Shown piece after piece: positions 10,440-22,591 of a stretch of DNA of 64,000 nucleotides. The notes beneath the pieces were generated by a model. The model was not told where the DNA came from, searched no databases, and worked only from the letters and a program-made list of their open reading frames with translations. The stretch comes from Leptodactylus fallax (taxonomy: Eukaryota > Chordata > Amphibia > Anura > Leptodactylidae). Made by a program: the position numbers and the translations under genes. Each line of letters begins with the position of its first letter. Position 1 is the stretch's first letter. The stretch covers positions 434,001 to 498,000 of the forward strand of contig CAMRHE010000197.1 of NCBI GenBank assembly GCA_947044405.1, written 5' to 3'.

Positions 10440-12177
10440 GTGCTTCTCTTCTAGGCGAGCACCTACACTTGATTTTCTTCTTTCACCAAGAATATTGTAC
10501 AGCAAACAGTACTCTAATACATGGATAAGTTCCAAAGATTGCAAACAATAGATGTTCCTGTTGCCAGTTTGTTGTACAAACTGATTCCATTGCCTCCAAA
10601 ATATATGGAGCGGTAACAAAAATAAATAGTTTCAATTAGGCTGGGACCCAACATTGCGAAAACGCTGCAGCAAAAAAAATGCTGCGTTTTACAGTACCTG
10701 CAAAGTGGATGGGATTCTGACTAATCCCATACACACATTGCAGAAAAACCGTCACGTTTTTGTAAATTGCAGCATGTCAATTTTACCTACGGAAATGCTG
10801 GCATTTTCCATATAGGTATAATATGCACAGAAAATCCTCAGAGGAAAATTCTGCGGACTTTCTGTGAAAAAGAGCTGTGGAAAAAAACGCGATGTGTTTT
10901 CATTGTGCTCTTTTTGGCAGCACTTTTTGGATGTGGCTTGCTGTGTGGAGCGAAAATGGGAGGACCTTTCTCTTACTGCACATTAGGCCTGGCTGGAGAA
11001 AGGTAATTGTGAGCATGACTGTGTAAGGTTGTGAAGCAATACATCTGCAGTAACTAACTTTGGTCAGTAGGTGGCAGCAAAGTAAGAAACTGCCCATAAG
11101 TATTAATGTAATTAATGTAAATATTGTTCTAGGGTTCAATGTCTGAATATAGATAATTACTATAACGTGTTGGACTTCTAGAAGTATGGCAGTGCGCTAG
11201 GATTGCAGTTTTGATGCCTCCCACTGGAGATAGGGAACTGCATCATCACCCAGCAGGAAACAGGAAGGGAGGGGTGGTGTGCAGAAGGTTCTGAAACTGA
11301 AAACCTGAGGTGTGCTGGGGTGGAGAGAGCTTTGTGCTGGATGGAGGCCTGAGCTGAGCTGACTGCAGGTGAAGTCTTGGTGCTGGCGGAGGACTGAATT
11401 CTAGGACACAGTGACCGTGGTGCTGGCTGAGGACGGAGTCAAGACACCCCTGAAGCACAGAAGATAAAGTAGCTACATAAAGTGAAGGCCTCAAGGACTT
11501 GTGAGTACGACTTGGCCGCATCTAGATAGACCATGTGGTGGTAGTTATATAAGGGACTCTTACGCTGACACCTTATCATTGGAGAGACTGGCCTATCTTT
11601 TAAGTGTTGCACTACAGGGAGCTGGAGCAAGGCCTATAACTGTACTTGAAGGGGAAGACAGCATTTGCCTGTGGATTACAATTTAACCATTGGATTACAA
11701 ATAGTATTGCGCAATACTTAGGGTGCACCCCGACGAGGGACCGATCCAGGAAAACCACGTTCTCAAAGGACTTGAATCCATTACCTGTTTAAGTAATTGT
11801 GGGAACTAAGGGGTATAGTATTAGTTTGCTGCAATAATCTGTTCCATAGCATTATGTATTTTTTCTCTCTGTTTATACCTTGATGCATATTTTCCCAGAT
11901 CTCTCTTCATTGCTTTACTCAGTAAACATTGTTATGGGAATTAAAATGGTGTGTGTGTCTGTGTGGCATCGTGTACCTGCTGAACCTGTGGGCCCAGCCC
12001 TTGGTCCTTTTTCAACTGGTGGTGGATGGCGCTCCCATTCACTTCGATCACTACACAGGCTGCAGTCAAGTCATTTTTGCTTCATGGGATAACCCCTTTA
12101 ATTGTAACACTTGGTATGTAGTGTACAAGGTAGATTGTCTTCTCTATCAGCTGTCTTATTTTGGATACACTACATGT
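10438..12177. repeat. no gene; degenerate MITE-like repeats
   Basis: No gene seen. The stretch 10640-10880 resembles the palindromic repeat found at 22592-23160 and 41528-42105 (shared phrases ctgcagcaaaaa, gcagcatgtcaatt, ctgcggactttctgtg). GGATAACCCCTTTAA at 12087-12101 looks like the right end of a TTAA-type MITE. The rest is unassigned. Confidence 0.5.
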
Positions 12178-12236
12178 AAGTTGAAAACTAACAAGTAAAG
12201 ATAAAGGTGGAAAAATTGTTGTTCAACCCTCTGAAA

Positions 12237-12671
12237 ATCTCAAAAACAAAAAATAATGAACAACTAAAGTTTAACTTTTAATCAATGATATACACATAAA
12301 ACAAGGGGGCTCATTTACTAAGCCATCCATATAAAGCACAAAGTGAAGAACTAAGTCTACATCCAGTAAACAAGATCCACAGAAATTGGTTGTACTATTC
12401 CCCGTTAGGGATTCTCATTTACACTCCCACATATTAATAGATCGTTTTACCGTGTCTTATTTGAAAAAAATAAGCTATTCAATTCTGGCTATCATCCATA
12501 TTCATTCACAAATCACTACCAAATTGAATACTACTACTAAATATCAGATATCACGGACCTACGACTAGTAAAATAACCATCAATACAACTAGCGCTAAAT
12601 CAGCTGCATAGATGTTATAAGATGTCATAAACCAATATGCAGCTCCTCATTGCTACCTTATTAACACACTG
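12237..12671 (+). repeat. PLE left inverted arm
   Basis: Reverse complement of 16482-16916 with few differences. Examples: 'gcagctcctcattgctaccttatt' versus its complement at about 16487, and the (act)n-like tract near 12530 versus 16610. Confidence 0.85.
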
Positions 12672-12976
12672 AGGCAGATATCTCATCCTCAGATCAGGAG
12701 TTATCTGATCAAGAGAGACCCCCAGTGAGAACAAGATATACTAATATCATGGTCATTATCTACGCGTACAAACTTGATTTAATCAGGCCCTAGAAATAGG
12801 GGACGTATAGGAAGAGGGGTTCCATCTGGCAATATTAATAACCGGGGGGGGTTTTTAGCCAGAGGAGCAGCCATCTCGGATTATCTACTCCAAGACAGGA
12901 GGGAGTAGGAAGTGTATCAGATACTTATCAAGTTGTCAATTTATCCGATTATTCTCTTACATCTAGTGAGTTATCG

Positions 12977-15207
12977 TTGTTGAGTCGGGGTCTCTCCTTT
13001 GTCCCTACCACCAAGTTTGATTCTTTTAACTGGGTGAAAGATATTCATTTGTTTATTCATAAGTTAAAGTGGAAAAAATATTTTATCTTACAACAACAAA
13101 GACAAGTACAGGAACTTAATATTGCCTCAGAAGACATACAGGTGCATAAAGATTTGATGTCCCTATTACAGGAACAAACTAGACAAATAGGTGAGGGTCC
13201 TTTTTCTGATCTAAGACCCACATCTACTAGAATGGCTCCTATAGGTGACGGCACAGTACTGGATGTCTTTCTTACGGTTGTTACAGATAAATTACGCCAC
13301 TTACATCAAAGGTTTAATGATAACCTCTCTGATGAAGAAAGAACAGCACTTATGAAATTAAGTAGAAATGAACAGATAATTATCAAACCCTCAGACAAAG
13401 GAGGTAATGTGGTGGTCTTGAATAGGGACCACTACGTTGATATATGTAAAAATATTCTTAAGGATACCACTGGATATAGACAACTTAGAAATAATCCTAC
13501 GGTTGAATTCTCCAAGGTATTGAGAGAAATTTTAGAACCAGCTAAAACCCAGCATTTGATTACCGAAGATGAGTATCAATTCCTTCTTCCACAATATCCT
13601 CAGGTTGCTACTTTTTATTGTGTCCCCAAATTACATAAAGGTACTGACCCATTAAAAGCCCGCCCGATAGTTTCGGGAATAGGGAGCCTCACTCAGAATG
13701 TCAGCTTATATTGTGACCAGATTTTGAGGCCATTCGTGGCTTCTTTACCATCTTACGTCAGAGACACCACGGACGTATTGCTTAAGTTGGAGGGAATAGT
13801 ATGTGAGCCTGGTACTTATTTGGCCAGTCTAGATGTTGAGGCTCTCTACAGCTCCATCCCGCATAATAAGGGCTGTGAGGCTGTGGAGAATTTCCTCGAC
13901 ACTAGGGGTATTCAATATGCTGGACACAATAAGTTCACTATTTCCCTTCTTAAATTTGTGTTGGAGCATAATTACTTTACATTTGATCAAACATTCTTCC
14001 ACCAGCTCAGGGGAGTTGCTATGGTGAGCCCTTGTGCACCTACTTATGCTAATCTCTTCCTGGGCTGGTGGGAGCGGTCCGTGGTGTTCTCTGAACGTCT
14101 AGAGCCACGGATGGCCTCAGCTATTATCTGGTTGCAATATATCGACGATATATTGATTTTATGGCAGGATACACCAGAACGGTTTGAATTGTTGGTGGCA
14201 GAATTGAATCAGAACGACTTTGGACTATTTTTTACATATGAAATACAAGAGACTTCCATCTCTTTTCTGGACCTTCAAATCACAAAGCAGTCCGATGGAA
14301 CATTACAGACAACGTTATTTAGAAAAAAGACGGCCACCAATAATTTATTAAGATGGTCAAGCTGTCATCCAAGGCCATTATGTAAGGTATTCCACGAGGA
14401 CAGTACCTTAGAGTGAGACGTAATTGCTCCGAGGCGGCAGAGTTCAAAAGAGCGGCAGATGACCTGAGGGAACGGTTTATATCTCGTGGATATCCGGATT
14501 CTATTCTTAGGGAGGCTTACCATGTTGCAAGGACAAAAAATAGACAAACTTTATAGGTACCCAGAGTGCGTGAAACATCCTCAGCAACACGTATTATTGG
14601 GACTTTTGACAATGCACATCATGAAGTCAGACAGGTATTGCAAATGTATTGGGGCATCCTCAAAATAGATCCGGATGTTGGGGACCAGGTGGGGGATTTT
14701 CCGCAGATCACATATAGAAGAGGCCAAAATTTAAGGGACCATCTAGTACACAGTCACATGCCACCACTAACATCTAACCCTACGTGGCTGAGCACGAGGC
14801 ATCTTGTGGGAACATATAGATGTGGTAGCTGTCGGGCCTGTGATCTTGTAAATGTATCCAAATTCTATACGAATATACACACTGGTAACCAATATTCCAT
14901 CAGGGCCAAAGCGAACTGCCGTACAAAAGGGGTCGTTTACTTATTGTCATGCATATGTGGTACACAATATATTGGGAAGACGCTACGGGAATTTCATTGA
15001 CGCATGCTAGAACATGTGGCTGATATTAATAGGAAGGAGGATACTTCAGTAGCAGTCCATGTAAACAATCTGCATGATGGTAATCCAACTTCGATTAAAT
15101 TTCAAGTGCTTGAAGTGGTCACACCACCAATTAGAGGAGGAAATTTTGACAGGAAACTATTACAAAGGGAGTCTACTGTAGATGGATTTTTAGATTACAA
15201 ACCATGA
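12977..15207 (+). pseudogene. PLE RT + GIY-YIG endonuclease, decayed
   Basis: Coding similarity begins upstream of 12977 (in-frame NLSDYSLTSSELSLLSRG), so the true start lies further left past a G-run. The 12977-14416 frame holds IIKPSDKGGNVVVLN, PKLHKGTDPLKARPIVSG, LASLDVEALYSSIPHN and the intact catalytic YIDD at 14138-14149. A frameshift near 14385 moves the frame. A TAG near 14551 and a TGA at 14998-15000 (CGA-to-TGA type) interrupt the rest. The GIY-YIG domain (GVVYLLSCICGTQYIGKT) lies at about 14928-14980, and the C-terminal tail ends at 15205. The RT catalytic residues survive, but the gene is dead through at least three lesions. Confidence 0.88.
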
Positions 15208-15228
15208 AACCCTTTGGATTAAATGATC

Positions 15229-15438
15229 AGTTATCCTTCCATTCTTTTTTATGAGTGGGTGACTCCACAAATATTGGAGTATCATCTGGTATTTTTCATA
15301 TACACCCATCTATATATCCGCATGGTATACATCAGCTATCCTTCTATTCTTTTTTGCGAGTGGTTGATTTCACAAATATTGGAGTATCATCTGGTATTTT
15401 TCATATACACCCATCTATATATCCGCATGGTACACATC
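15229..15438 (+). repeat. 105-bp tandem duplication in PLE 3' region
   Basis: Two head-to-tail copies with period 105 (acaaatattggagtatcatc at about 15268 and 15373), downstream of the endonuclease region. Confidence 0.85.
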
Positions 15439-16019
15439 ACATCCCCAGGCCTAATGAAGGGTAGGGAGGCCTATTGTCTTTAGGGGAGATTTGTGATCTA
15501 TGCTGTTGTTAAGGATGGTTATGTCCTTTTAGAGTACGATGGTGATCTGTAATTTATGCTGCTATTAAGGATGGTAAGGTCCTCTATAGAACAAGGGAAG
15601 TAAGGGTGCATTCCAGGGGATGAGTGGTTGGTAATCTTCATATCCACATTTATTATGTGGGGATTAGTTCCATCTATGATTGGACATAATGTCATACTCG
15701 CATATTTCTGTTATCCTCCGGGCGGTGTGTATGTATACATATTAATTAGACAGATGTAATAGCTCCAGGGTATTCTTGCAACCTAGATCTATGCATTTCA
15801 CCTAGGAGCCTTTTCATGTTCATGCAGACAGTCTAATAGTAATTTGAGTATATATTCCTGTTGGTGATCATTGCTATTCCATTAATATACCTCTATATCA
15901 TAGGCAAAGGTATAGGTTGGCGTCTGCTACGCTGATTTTCACTTTAGTTATTTACCCTGGTTTATATGGGCCGCTGTAGTCTCCTTAACATGCCGAACGA
16001 TGGTGTCGGCTTCCTAACC

Positions 16020-16200
16020 CCGTCCTCTGCTGACGCTGGTGCATCGTGATTGGTCAGCGGGACCTAGCGGAGGGGTGTGTCTACCTCCTCTGACGCTGGG
16101 CGCCGCTGTCCAATAGCGTTTATGCATGACGGGGGGGGCGTTTCTTAGCTCTGCAGTCTATTTAAACTTCACAAGATGGCGGCCGCAATAGCGGTCATAC
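16020..16200 (+). promoter_or_regulatory. GC-rich promoter-like segment in PLE
   Basis: Contains an inverted CCAAT box (gattggtcagcggg, about 16048), a direct CCAAT (tccaatagcg, about 16110), a weak TATA-like tatttaaac (about 16159) and a YY1-type site (aagatggcggcc, about 16173-16184). This arrangement resembles 5' promoters of retroelements. It sits downstream of the coding region but upstream of the ribozyme motif and right arm, so in a tandem copy it would drive the next unit. Confidence 0.55.
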
Positions 16201-16308
16201 CAGTACCGGCGCACAGGTGTATGTGGTGTCACTAGACGGTGGCCACGTACTATCCGTTTGTATAAGTCCTCTTATCATAGCAGAATATTGCAAAATAGTT
16301 GATTATTA

Positions 16309-16348
16309 TCCCCTGATGAGCTGTATTATTAAGTGAAACGCGTAGGGA
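16309..16348 (+). ncRNA. hammerhead-like motif, second PLE lineage
   Basis: TCCC, CTGATGA (16313-16319), a weak three-pair stem II, GAAAC (16335-16339), then gcgTA and GGGA. Stem I pairs TCCC with GGGA around the expected UA cleavage step. Stem III is minimal, as in PLE hammerheads. Folding strength is doubtful because stem II is short and contains a G-U pair. Confidence 0.6.
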
Positions 16349-16481
16349 GTGGTTGGTAAAGCTATTGGGAGGCATTAGGAGATGCTAGTGGTTGCTTGAC
16401 CTTCTTATACATATATAGATGCTGCTAGTCGCTCTCTGGATACATTAAGGGAATAGCTATATCAGTTACTGGCAGGCAGTG

Positions 16482-16916
16482 TGTTAATAAGGTAGCAATG
16501 AGGAGCTGCATATTGGTTTATGACATCTTATAACATCTATGCAGCTGATTTAGCGCTAGTTGTATTGATGGTTATTTTACTAGTCGTAGGTCCGTGATAT
16601 CTGATATTTAGTAGTAGTATTCAATTTGGTAGTGATTTGTGAATGAATATGGATGATAGCCAGAATTGAATAGCTTATTTTTTCAAATAAGACACGGTAA
16701 AACGATCTATTAATATGTGGGAGTGTAAATGAGAATCCCTAATGGGGAATAGTACAACCAATTTCTGTGGATCTTGTTTACTGGATGTAGACTTAGTTCT
16801 TCACTTTGAGCTTGAGCTTTATATGGATGGCTTAGTAAATGAGCCCCCTTGTTTTATGTGTATATCATTGATTAAAAGTTAAGTTTTAGTTGTTCATTAT
16901 TTTTTGTTTTTGAGAT
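16482..16916 (-). repeat. PLE right inverted arm
   Basis: Inverted copy of 12237-12671. It ends exactly at the 13-bp target duplication. Confidence 0.85.
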
Positions 16917-17324
16917 AAGTTGAAAACTAGAATCAAGGAACTCATTTATGTACCCGTCTGGCTGTATCTTATCCGTCTAATGTTGAAAAATATTTTTCTC
17001 AGGTGTACAGACAATGGGGCTAATTCATTAAGACTGGTGTCAGGAGGGCGGTGTAAGGCAGGAGCAGACAAGGGGTGTGATTCTGAGCTCTGACACTGGC
17101 TGCCTCTGATTGGAGCTCTGAATCACGCCCCCTGCCTGACACTGCCCTTCTGACTTTACAGAGTTTAAATAGCACAGTAGGCATCAAAACTACCTGTGCT
17201 TGTTGGGAACGGATTTGGTTAGAGAAAGAATTACAACTGTGCTGGAATCGGTAGAGCGGCACCTATTAACAGATGCTAATAATATAAATCAGTACAGTAC
17301 TGAAATATTCTTTCTTCTCCTAAT

Positions 17325-17435
17325 TTAAGCTTTAATAATTGTTTTCCCCGTGTTCTCTCAATTGAGCATTCTAAAGAATCTGGCCGGCATGTTCTCAAAA
17401 CCTTTGGTGATGTGTTCATGATATTTTACCTTACC
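17325..17435 (-). pseudogene. decayed duplicate of PTGR1-like last exon
   Basis: The 111-bp segment is homologous to the last coding exon at 52513-52623. It has the same acceptor (AATAG before GGT), the same length and the same final TAA. The protein reads [17 protein letters not shown], but an in-frame TGA (17358-17360) replaces the GGA codon, and other residues differ (ARFFRMLN versus TGFLGMLN). Homology continues into both flanks (about 17285-17540 versus 52485-52730), so this is a genomic duplicate, not a processed copy. A Tc1 element inserted just upstream at 17570. I found no other exons of this copy. Confidence 0.85.
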
Positions 17436-17569
17436 CTATTGGAAAATAAAACTAACAGCATGTTAGTTTTCATATGCAAAATTAACAACTACAATTTAGC
17501 TTCTGAAAACTGCATGAAGTCCAGACATTATCAATAAAACTCAATAATGAATAGTAAGTATCTGAAGTA

Positions 17570-19218
17570 CAGTCATATGAAAAAGTTTGGGCACCCCTAT
17601 TAATCTTAATCATTTTTAGTTCTAAATATTTGGGTGTTTGCAACAGCCATTTCAATTTGATATATCTAATAACTGATGGACACAGTAATATTTCAGGATT
17701 GAAATGAGGTTTATTGTACTAACAGAAAATGTGCAATATGCATTAAACCAAAATTTGACCGGTGCAAAAATTTGGGTACCCTTATCATTTTATTGATTTG
17801 AATACTCCTAACTACTTTTTACTGACTTACTGAAGCACAAAATTGGTTTTGTAACCTCACTGAGCTTTGAACTTCATAGCCAGGTGTATCCAATCATGAC
17901 AAAAGGTATTTAAGGTGGCCAATTGCAAGTTGTTCTCCTATTTGAATCTCCTCTGAAGAGTGGCATCATAGGCTCCTCAAAACAACTCTCAAATGATCTG
18001 AAAACAAAGATTGTTCAACATAGTTGTTCAGGGGAAGGATACAAAAAGTTGTCTCAGAGATTTAACCTGTCAGTTTCCACTGTGAGGAACATAGTAAGGA
18101 AATGGAAGACCACAGGGACAGTTCTTGTTAAGCCCAGAAGTGGCAGGCCAAGAAAAATATCAGAAAGGCAGAGAAGAAGAATGGTGAGAACAGTCAAGGA
18201 CAATCCACAGACCACCTCCAAAGAGCTGCAGCATCATCTTGCTGCAGATGGTGTCACTGTGCATCGGTCAACAATACAGCACACTTTGCACAAGGAGAAG
18301 CTGTATGGGAGAGTGATGCGAAAGAAGCCGTTTCTGAAAGCACGCCACAAACAGAGTCGCCTGAGGTATGCAAAAGCACATTTGGACAAGCCAGCTTCAT
18401 TTTGGAAGAAGGTCCTGTGGACTGATGAAACAAAGATTGAGTTGTTTGGTCATACAAAAAGGCGTTATGCATGGCGTCAAAAAAACAGAGCATTCCAAGA
18501 AAAACACTTGCTACCCACTGTAAAATTTGGTGGAGGTTCCATCATGCTTTGGGGCTGTGTGGCCAATGCCGGCACCGGGAATCTTGTTAAAGTTGAGGGT
18601 CGCATGGATTCAACTCAGTATCAGCAGATTCTTGAGAATAATGTACAAGAATCAGTGACGAATTTGAAGTTACGCCGGGGATGGATATTTCAGCAAGACA
18701 ATGATCCAAAACACAGCTCCAAATCTACTCAGGCATTCATGCAGAGGAACAATTACAATGTTCTGGAATGGCCATCCCAGTCCCCAGACCTGAATATCAT
18801 TGAACATCTGTGGGATAATTTGAAGCGGGCTGTCCATGCTCGGCGACCATCAAACTTAACTGAACTGGAATTGTTTTGTAAAGAGGAATGGTCAAAAATA
18901 CCTTCATCCAGGATCCAGGAACTGATTAAAAGCTACAGGAAGCGACTAGAGGCTGTTATTTTTGCAAAAGGAGGATCTACTAAATATTAATGTCACTTTT
19001 CTGTTGAGGTGCCCATACTTTTGCACCGGTCAAATTTTGGTTTAATGCATATTGCACATTTTCTGTTAGTACAATAAACCTCATTTCAATCCTGAAATAT
19101 TACTGTGTCCATCAGTTATTAGATATATCAAATTGAAATGGCTGTTGCAAACACCCAAATATTTAGAACTAAAAATGATTAAGATTAATAGGGGTTCCCA
19201 AACTTTTTCATATGACTG
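17570..19218 (+). mobile_element. Tc1-like DD34E transposon, apparently intact
   Basis: TA target on both sides (17568-17569, 19219-19220), long terminal inverted repeats of about 210 bp (cagtcatatgaaaaagtttg at the left end, its complement at the right end), and an open transposase gene between them. Confidence 0.93.
17923..18990 (+). CDS. Tc1-like transposase (DD34E)
   Basis: The 355-codon frame is open to TAA. It has an N-terminal paired-like double helix-turn-helix (about residues 20-130) with a GRPRK AT-hook-type linker at 74-78. The catalytic triad is D168 (WTDETK), D259 (QQDNDPKH) and E294 (SPDLNIIEHLW), spacing 34, with the glycine box [11 protein letters not shown]. It would cut and paste the element at TA dinucleotides in the nucleus. 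The start is uncertain: the first ATG gives about 18 residues more than typical family members, and the conserved part begins near SKQLSNDLK. All catalytic residues are present, so it could be active. Confidence 0.88.
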   Translation: MQVVLLFESPLKSGIIGSSKQLSNDLKTKIVQHSCSGEGYKKLSQRFNLSVSTVRNIVRKWKTTGTVLVKPRSGRPRKISERQRRRMVRTVKDNPQTTSKELQHHLAADGVTVHRSTIQHTLHKEKLYGRVMRKKPFLKARHKQSRLRYAKAHLDKPASFWKKVLWTDETKIELFGHTKRRYAWRQKNRAFQEKHLLPTVKFGGGSIMLWGCVANAGTGNLVKVEGRMDSTQYQQILENNVQESVTNLKLRRGWIFQQDNDPKHSSKSTQAFMQRNNYNVLEWPSQSPDLNIIEHLWDNLKRAVHARRPSNLTELELFCKEEWSKIPSSRIQELIKSYRKRLEAVIFAKGGSTKY

Positions 19219-21054
19219 TATATATACAGAAAAAAATTGCCTTGGTGTAAACTTTAAAGATCTCTCTTGACATTTTAGATTTTAAAACTTCTTAACCCCA
19301 TAACTTTTTTTTTTTTATTTTTCCGTTCACAGAGCCATATAAGGACTTAATGTTTGCGGAAAAAATTGTTCTTCATAATGGTTCCATTTATTATTCTGTA
19401 CAATGTCCTGGGAAGCTTGAAAAAAATTTAGAATGGGGTGGAATTGGAGAAAATGTACATTTATGCAACTTTCTTATAGGCTTCATTTTTATGGCATTCA
19501 CTTTGCTGCCACAATGACATGTCACCTGTATGCTATGGGTCAGTACACTTTCGGGGATACCAAATTTATAAAGTTTTATTTAGGTTTTAACCCCTTAAAA
19601 AAATCCAAAACTTTGCAAAAAAAACTAAAACATTTTTCTTAAAATCGCCATATTCTGACATAGGGTGTCATTTTTGTGGGGCCAGATGTTTTTTTTTAGT
19701 TATATTATTTTGGGGAATGTCTATAATAATAACAATAATAATAATAATAATAATAATAATCTTTACTTATATAGCGCCAACATATTCCGTAGCACTTTAC
19801 AAATCAGAGGACACATGAACAGACAATATGAGACATTACAATGAGACAAAGAAATAAACATATCAAACAATAGGAGTGAGGGCCCTGCTTGCATGAGCTT
19901 ATATTCTATGTGAATGTCTATTGCTTTGATACATTTTTATTCAAATTTTTATAAGAGGCGAAACACGAAAAAATGGTGGTTTGGCTCTTTTGATTTTTTT
20001 TTTCCCGCTATGGTGTATACCGTATTGGAAAAATATTTTTATAAGTTTGTAGACTGGGTGTTTTCAGACAAAGGGCTACCAAATGTGTATGTGTTTCACA
20101 GTATTTAAGTAATTTTATATATGTATTCTAGGGAAAGGGGGGGGGGGCGATTATAATTTTTAATTCCTTATTTTTTTTTTTTTTACTTTTTTTATTATTG
20201 CTGTAATTATAAGACCAACTAAGGGTCTTGAACCCTAGGGGGTCTGATCACTGATGCAATGCATTACAATGCTAATGCATTGCTAATTACTGGCATTTGT
20301 ATTACAGGCTGCTCTATGCAAATAATACAAATAAATGAGAGACAAGCTGTGGTAGTACGGCAGAAGTCGGGTTAAAATGGTATATTGTGTAACTGCATTT
20401 AAAATATGGTATGTTCTATAGACACCTGTATGTTCTGATTAACACTTTAGGGACAGAGAATAGTTTTCAGGTGACATATAGCTTTTTGTTCCCAGAGGTA
20501 CCAAAACAATAGAAAACCTCCAAAATTGACCCCATTTTGGAGACTACACCCCCAAGGAATTTATCAAAGGGGTATAATGAGCATTTTAACCCCACAGATG
20601 TTTCATAGAATTTCTCCCCACATTTTTAGGAGTTAATTTGGGCACCCACAATTTGTTGAGTAATTTTTTTAGAGTTCATAAACACCCTACAGGTGGATAT
20701 AAACCAATCTTTGGGCAGACAGCAGGGCGCAGAAGGAAAGGTGCAACATTGAGCTTTTGGAGACCAGATTTTGCTGGATCTGTTTTTATGTTTCATGTCT
20801 CATTTAGGGCCCCTAAATTTTAAGTTGCTATTTTTTCCACAATTACTGTATGCTTTTTCAGTGCCCATCATATTGTGCCGAGGTTATGTTATCAGAGATA
20901 TACAACCCTTACATTATCCCCAACTTGTGCACTTGGCAAAGCTCAGTAGGGAAATAATACCATGCCTATTTTGGTGATGTTTAGCAATTTTTGTGACAAA
21001 AGACCATGATTTGCTCCACCTTTGTGAATATTTCATAACTTCATAGCGCCTAGA
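19219..21054. repeat. no gene; degenerate interspersed repeats
   Basis: No gene. The stretch 19722-19810 is an (ATA)n run followed by a reverse-strand copy of an interspersed repeat (atagcgccaacatattccg) also present at 30925-31077 and 52947-52995. The stretches 19270-20180 and 20450-20830 resemble parts of 43000-43740 and 45735-46700 (accccattttggagactac, ttgggcagacagcagggcgc). Confidence 0.5.
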
Positions 21055-21647
21055 CAGAGGCGTAGCTAGCAGGGGGGTAGAGGGGGGCGGCCGCCCAGGG
21101 CCCACTGACTTTTTGGGGCCCACCCCGGGGCCGCCATTAATACATCCTTTATTACTAACTAGATCGGTGTCTGCAGACACCAATCTAGTTACAATGCTTC
21201 CTGGTGCTTAACTGTCTTGTAAACCGCAAGCCAATACAGGCCTGCGGTTTACAAGACCCCGAGACCACAGACCGATGTCGTCTTCTAAGCACAGGCGGCG
21301 CGATGACGTCACAACATCGCGCCGCCCGCGCTCAGACACAAACGTCATGCGCGTGGACAGGAAGGAAGCGGCGGCGGCTCCGTTCATCAGCATCGCAGGT
21401 AGGTGAGTATGATTTTTTTTTTTGTGGGTATATTAATAGAATAAGGGGTGGTTAGGAGGGGGAAATCTAACTATAAAGGGAGGATTCATTATGGAGCATT
21501 ATGACGATGGGGGGTCATTTATATAAGGGATATTAGGGGGTATTATGAATACAAGGGGGGAGGTTATTTATATAAGGGGCCATTAGGGGGCATCATTTAT
21601 ATTAGGAGGCATTATGAACATAAGGGGGTGGTCATTGATATAAGGGG

Positions 21648-22490
21648 CAGTGGCGTAACTAGGAATGGCTGGGCCCCAAGGCGAACATTTGACATGGGGC
21701 CCCCCCAAGCCACCGCCCCAACCCCCCCCCCCCCAAGCCACCGCCCCCCCCCCCCCCCCACACACACACAAACCGCATTCCTGTGCACACGGTATTATGT
21801 CCCATAGTGGCCCCTGCACACGGTATTATGCCCCATAGTGGCCCCTGCACACGGTATTATGTCCCATAGTGGCCCCTGGACACGGTATTATGCAGCATAG
21901 TGGCCCCTGCACACAATATTATGCCCCATAGTGGCCCCTGCACACAGTAGTTTGCCCCATAGTGGCCCCAGCACACAGTAGTTTGCCCCATAGTGGCCCC
22001 TGCACACAGTATTATGCCCCATAGTGGACCACCCATGAACGATTATTATATTCTGGGGTCTTTTCAGACCCTAGAGTATAATGATCGGAGACCCAGGGGA
22101 GGATAGAAACATAGAAAACACTGCAACTTACCTCTTCCTCGCTCCGGTGAACTCCCGTGCGCTACTTCGGCCATCTTCAATGTCGGACCGGATCTCGCGC
22201 GATCCAGGCCGGTGTCGCGACGCATAATGACGTCGGCTGACGTCTGGGACGTCACCAAACAGGCCCGAAGCCTGCGGAGCGGCGGAGAGGTGAGTTACAG
22301 TGTTTTTTATGTTCGCTCACCTCCCCTGGGCCCCCGATCGTTGTACTCCGGGATCTCAAAAGACCCCGGAGTATAACGATAGCAGCGTTTGTGGGGTTCG
22401 CGGTAGCGACTGCCACAGGGCTCCGGGCCCCGTAATGTTCCGGGCCCTGTGGCAGTCGCTACCACTGCTACCTCGGTAGTTACGCCCCTG
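21648..22490 (+). mobile_element. hAT MITE nested in the larger hAT element
   Basis: CAGTGGCGTAACTAGG at the left end and TAGTTACGCCCCTG at the right end are inverted. They are flanked by an exact 8-bp duplication ataagggg (21640-21647 and 22491-22498). The homologous position in the 40-42 kb copy is uninterrupted. The interior holds a degenerate tandem array (21780-22030). No coding capacity. Confidence 0.92.
21780..22030 (+). repeat. ~33-bp tandem repeat
   Basis: About seven units of the type gcacacggtattatgccccatagtggcccct inside the nested hAT MITE. Confidence 0.85.
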
Positions 22491-22591
22491 ATAAGGGGTC
22501 ATTAGAGGTGCAGTATTTATGTCAGGGTGAATTGGGGATAATATGAGGGTCAATTAATTTAATTAAAGTTGCACTTGCACCTTATTAAGAC

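Larger units (their letters stand above)
12178..16929 (+). mobile_element. second Penelope-like element with inverted terminal arms
   Basis: Flanked by a 13-bp direct repeat (aagttgaaaacta at 12178-12190 and 16917-16929), taken as the target duplication. Inverted arms of about 435 bp occupy 12237-12671 and 16482-16916. The right arm abuts its target copy. The left arm is preceded by about 46 extra bases, like the short tail described for PLEs. Between the arms lie RT and GIY-YIG regions on the plus strand, a GC-rich promoter-like stretch (16020-16200) and a hammerhead-like motif (16309-16348). It belongs to a different PLE lineage from the copy at 3810-7056. Confidence 0.88.
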
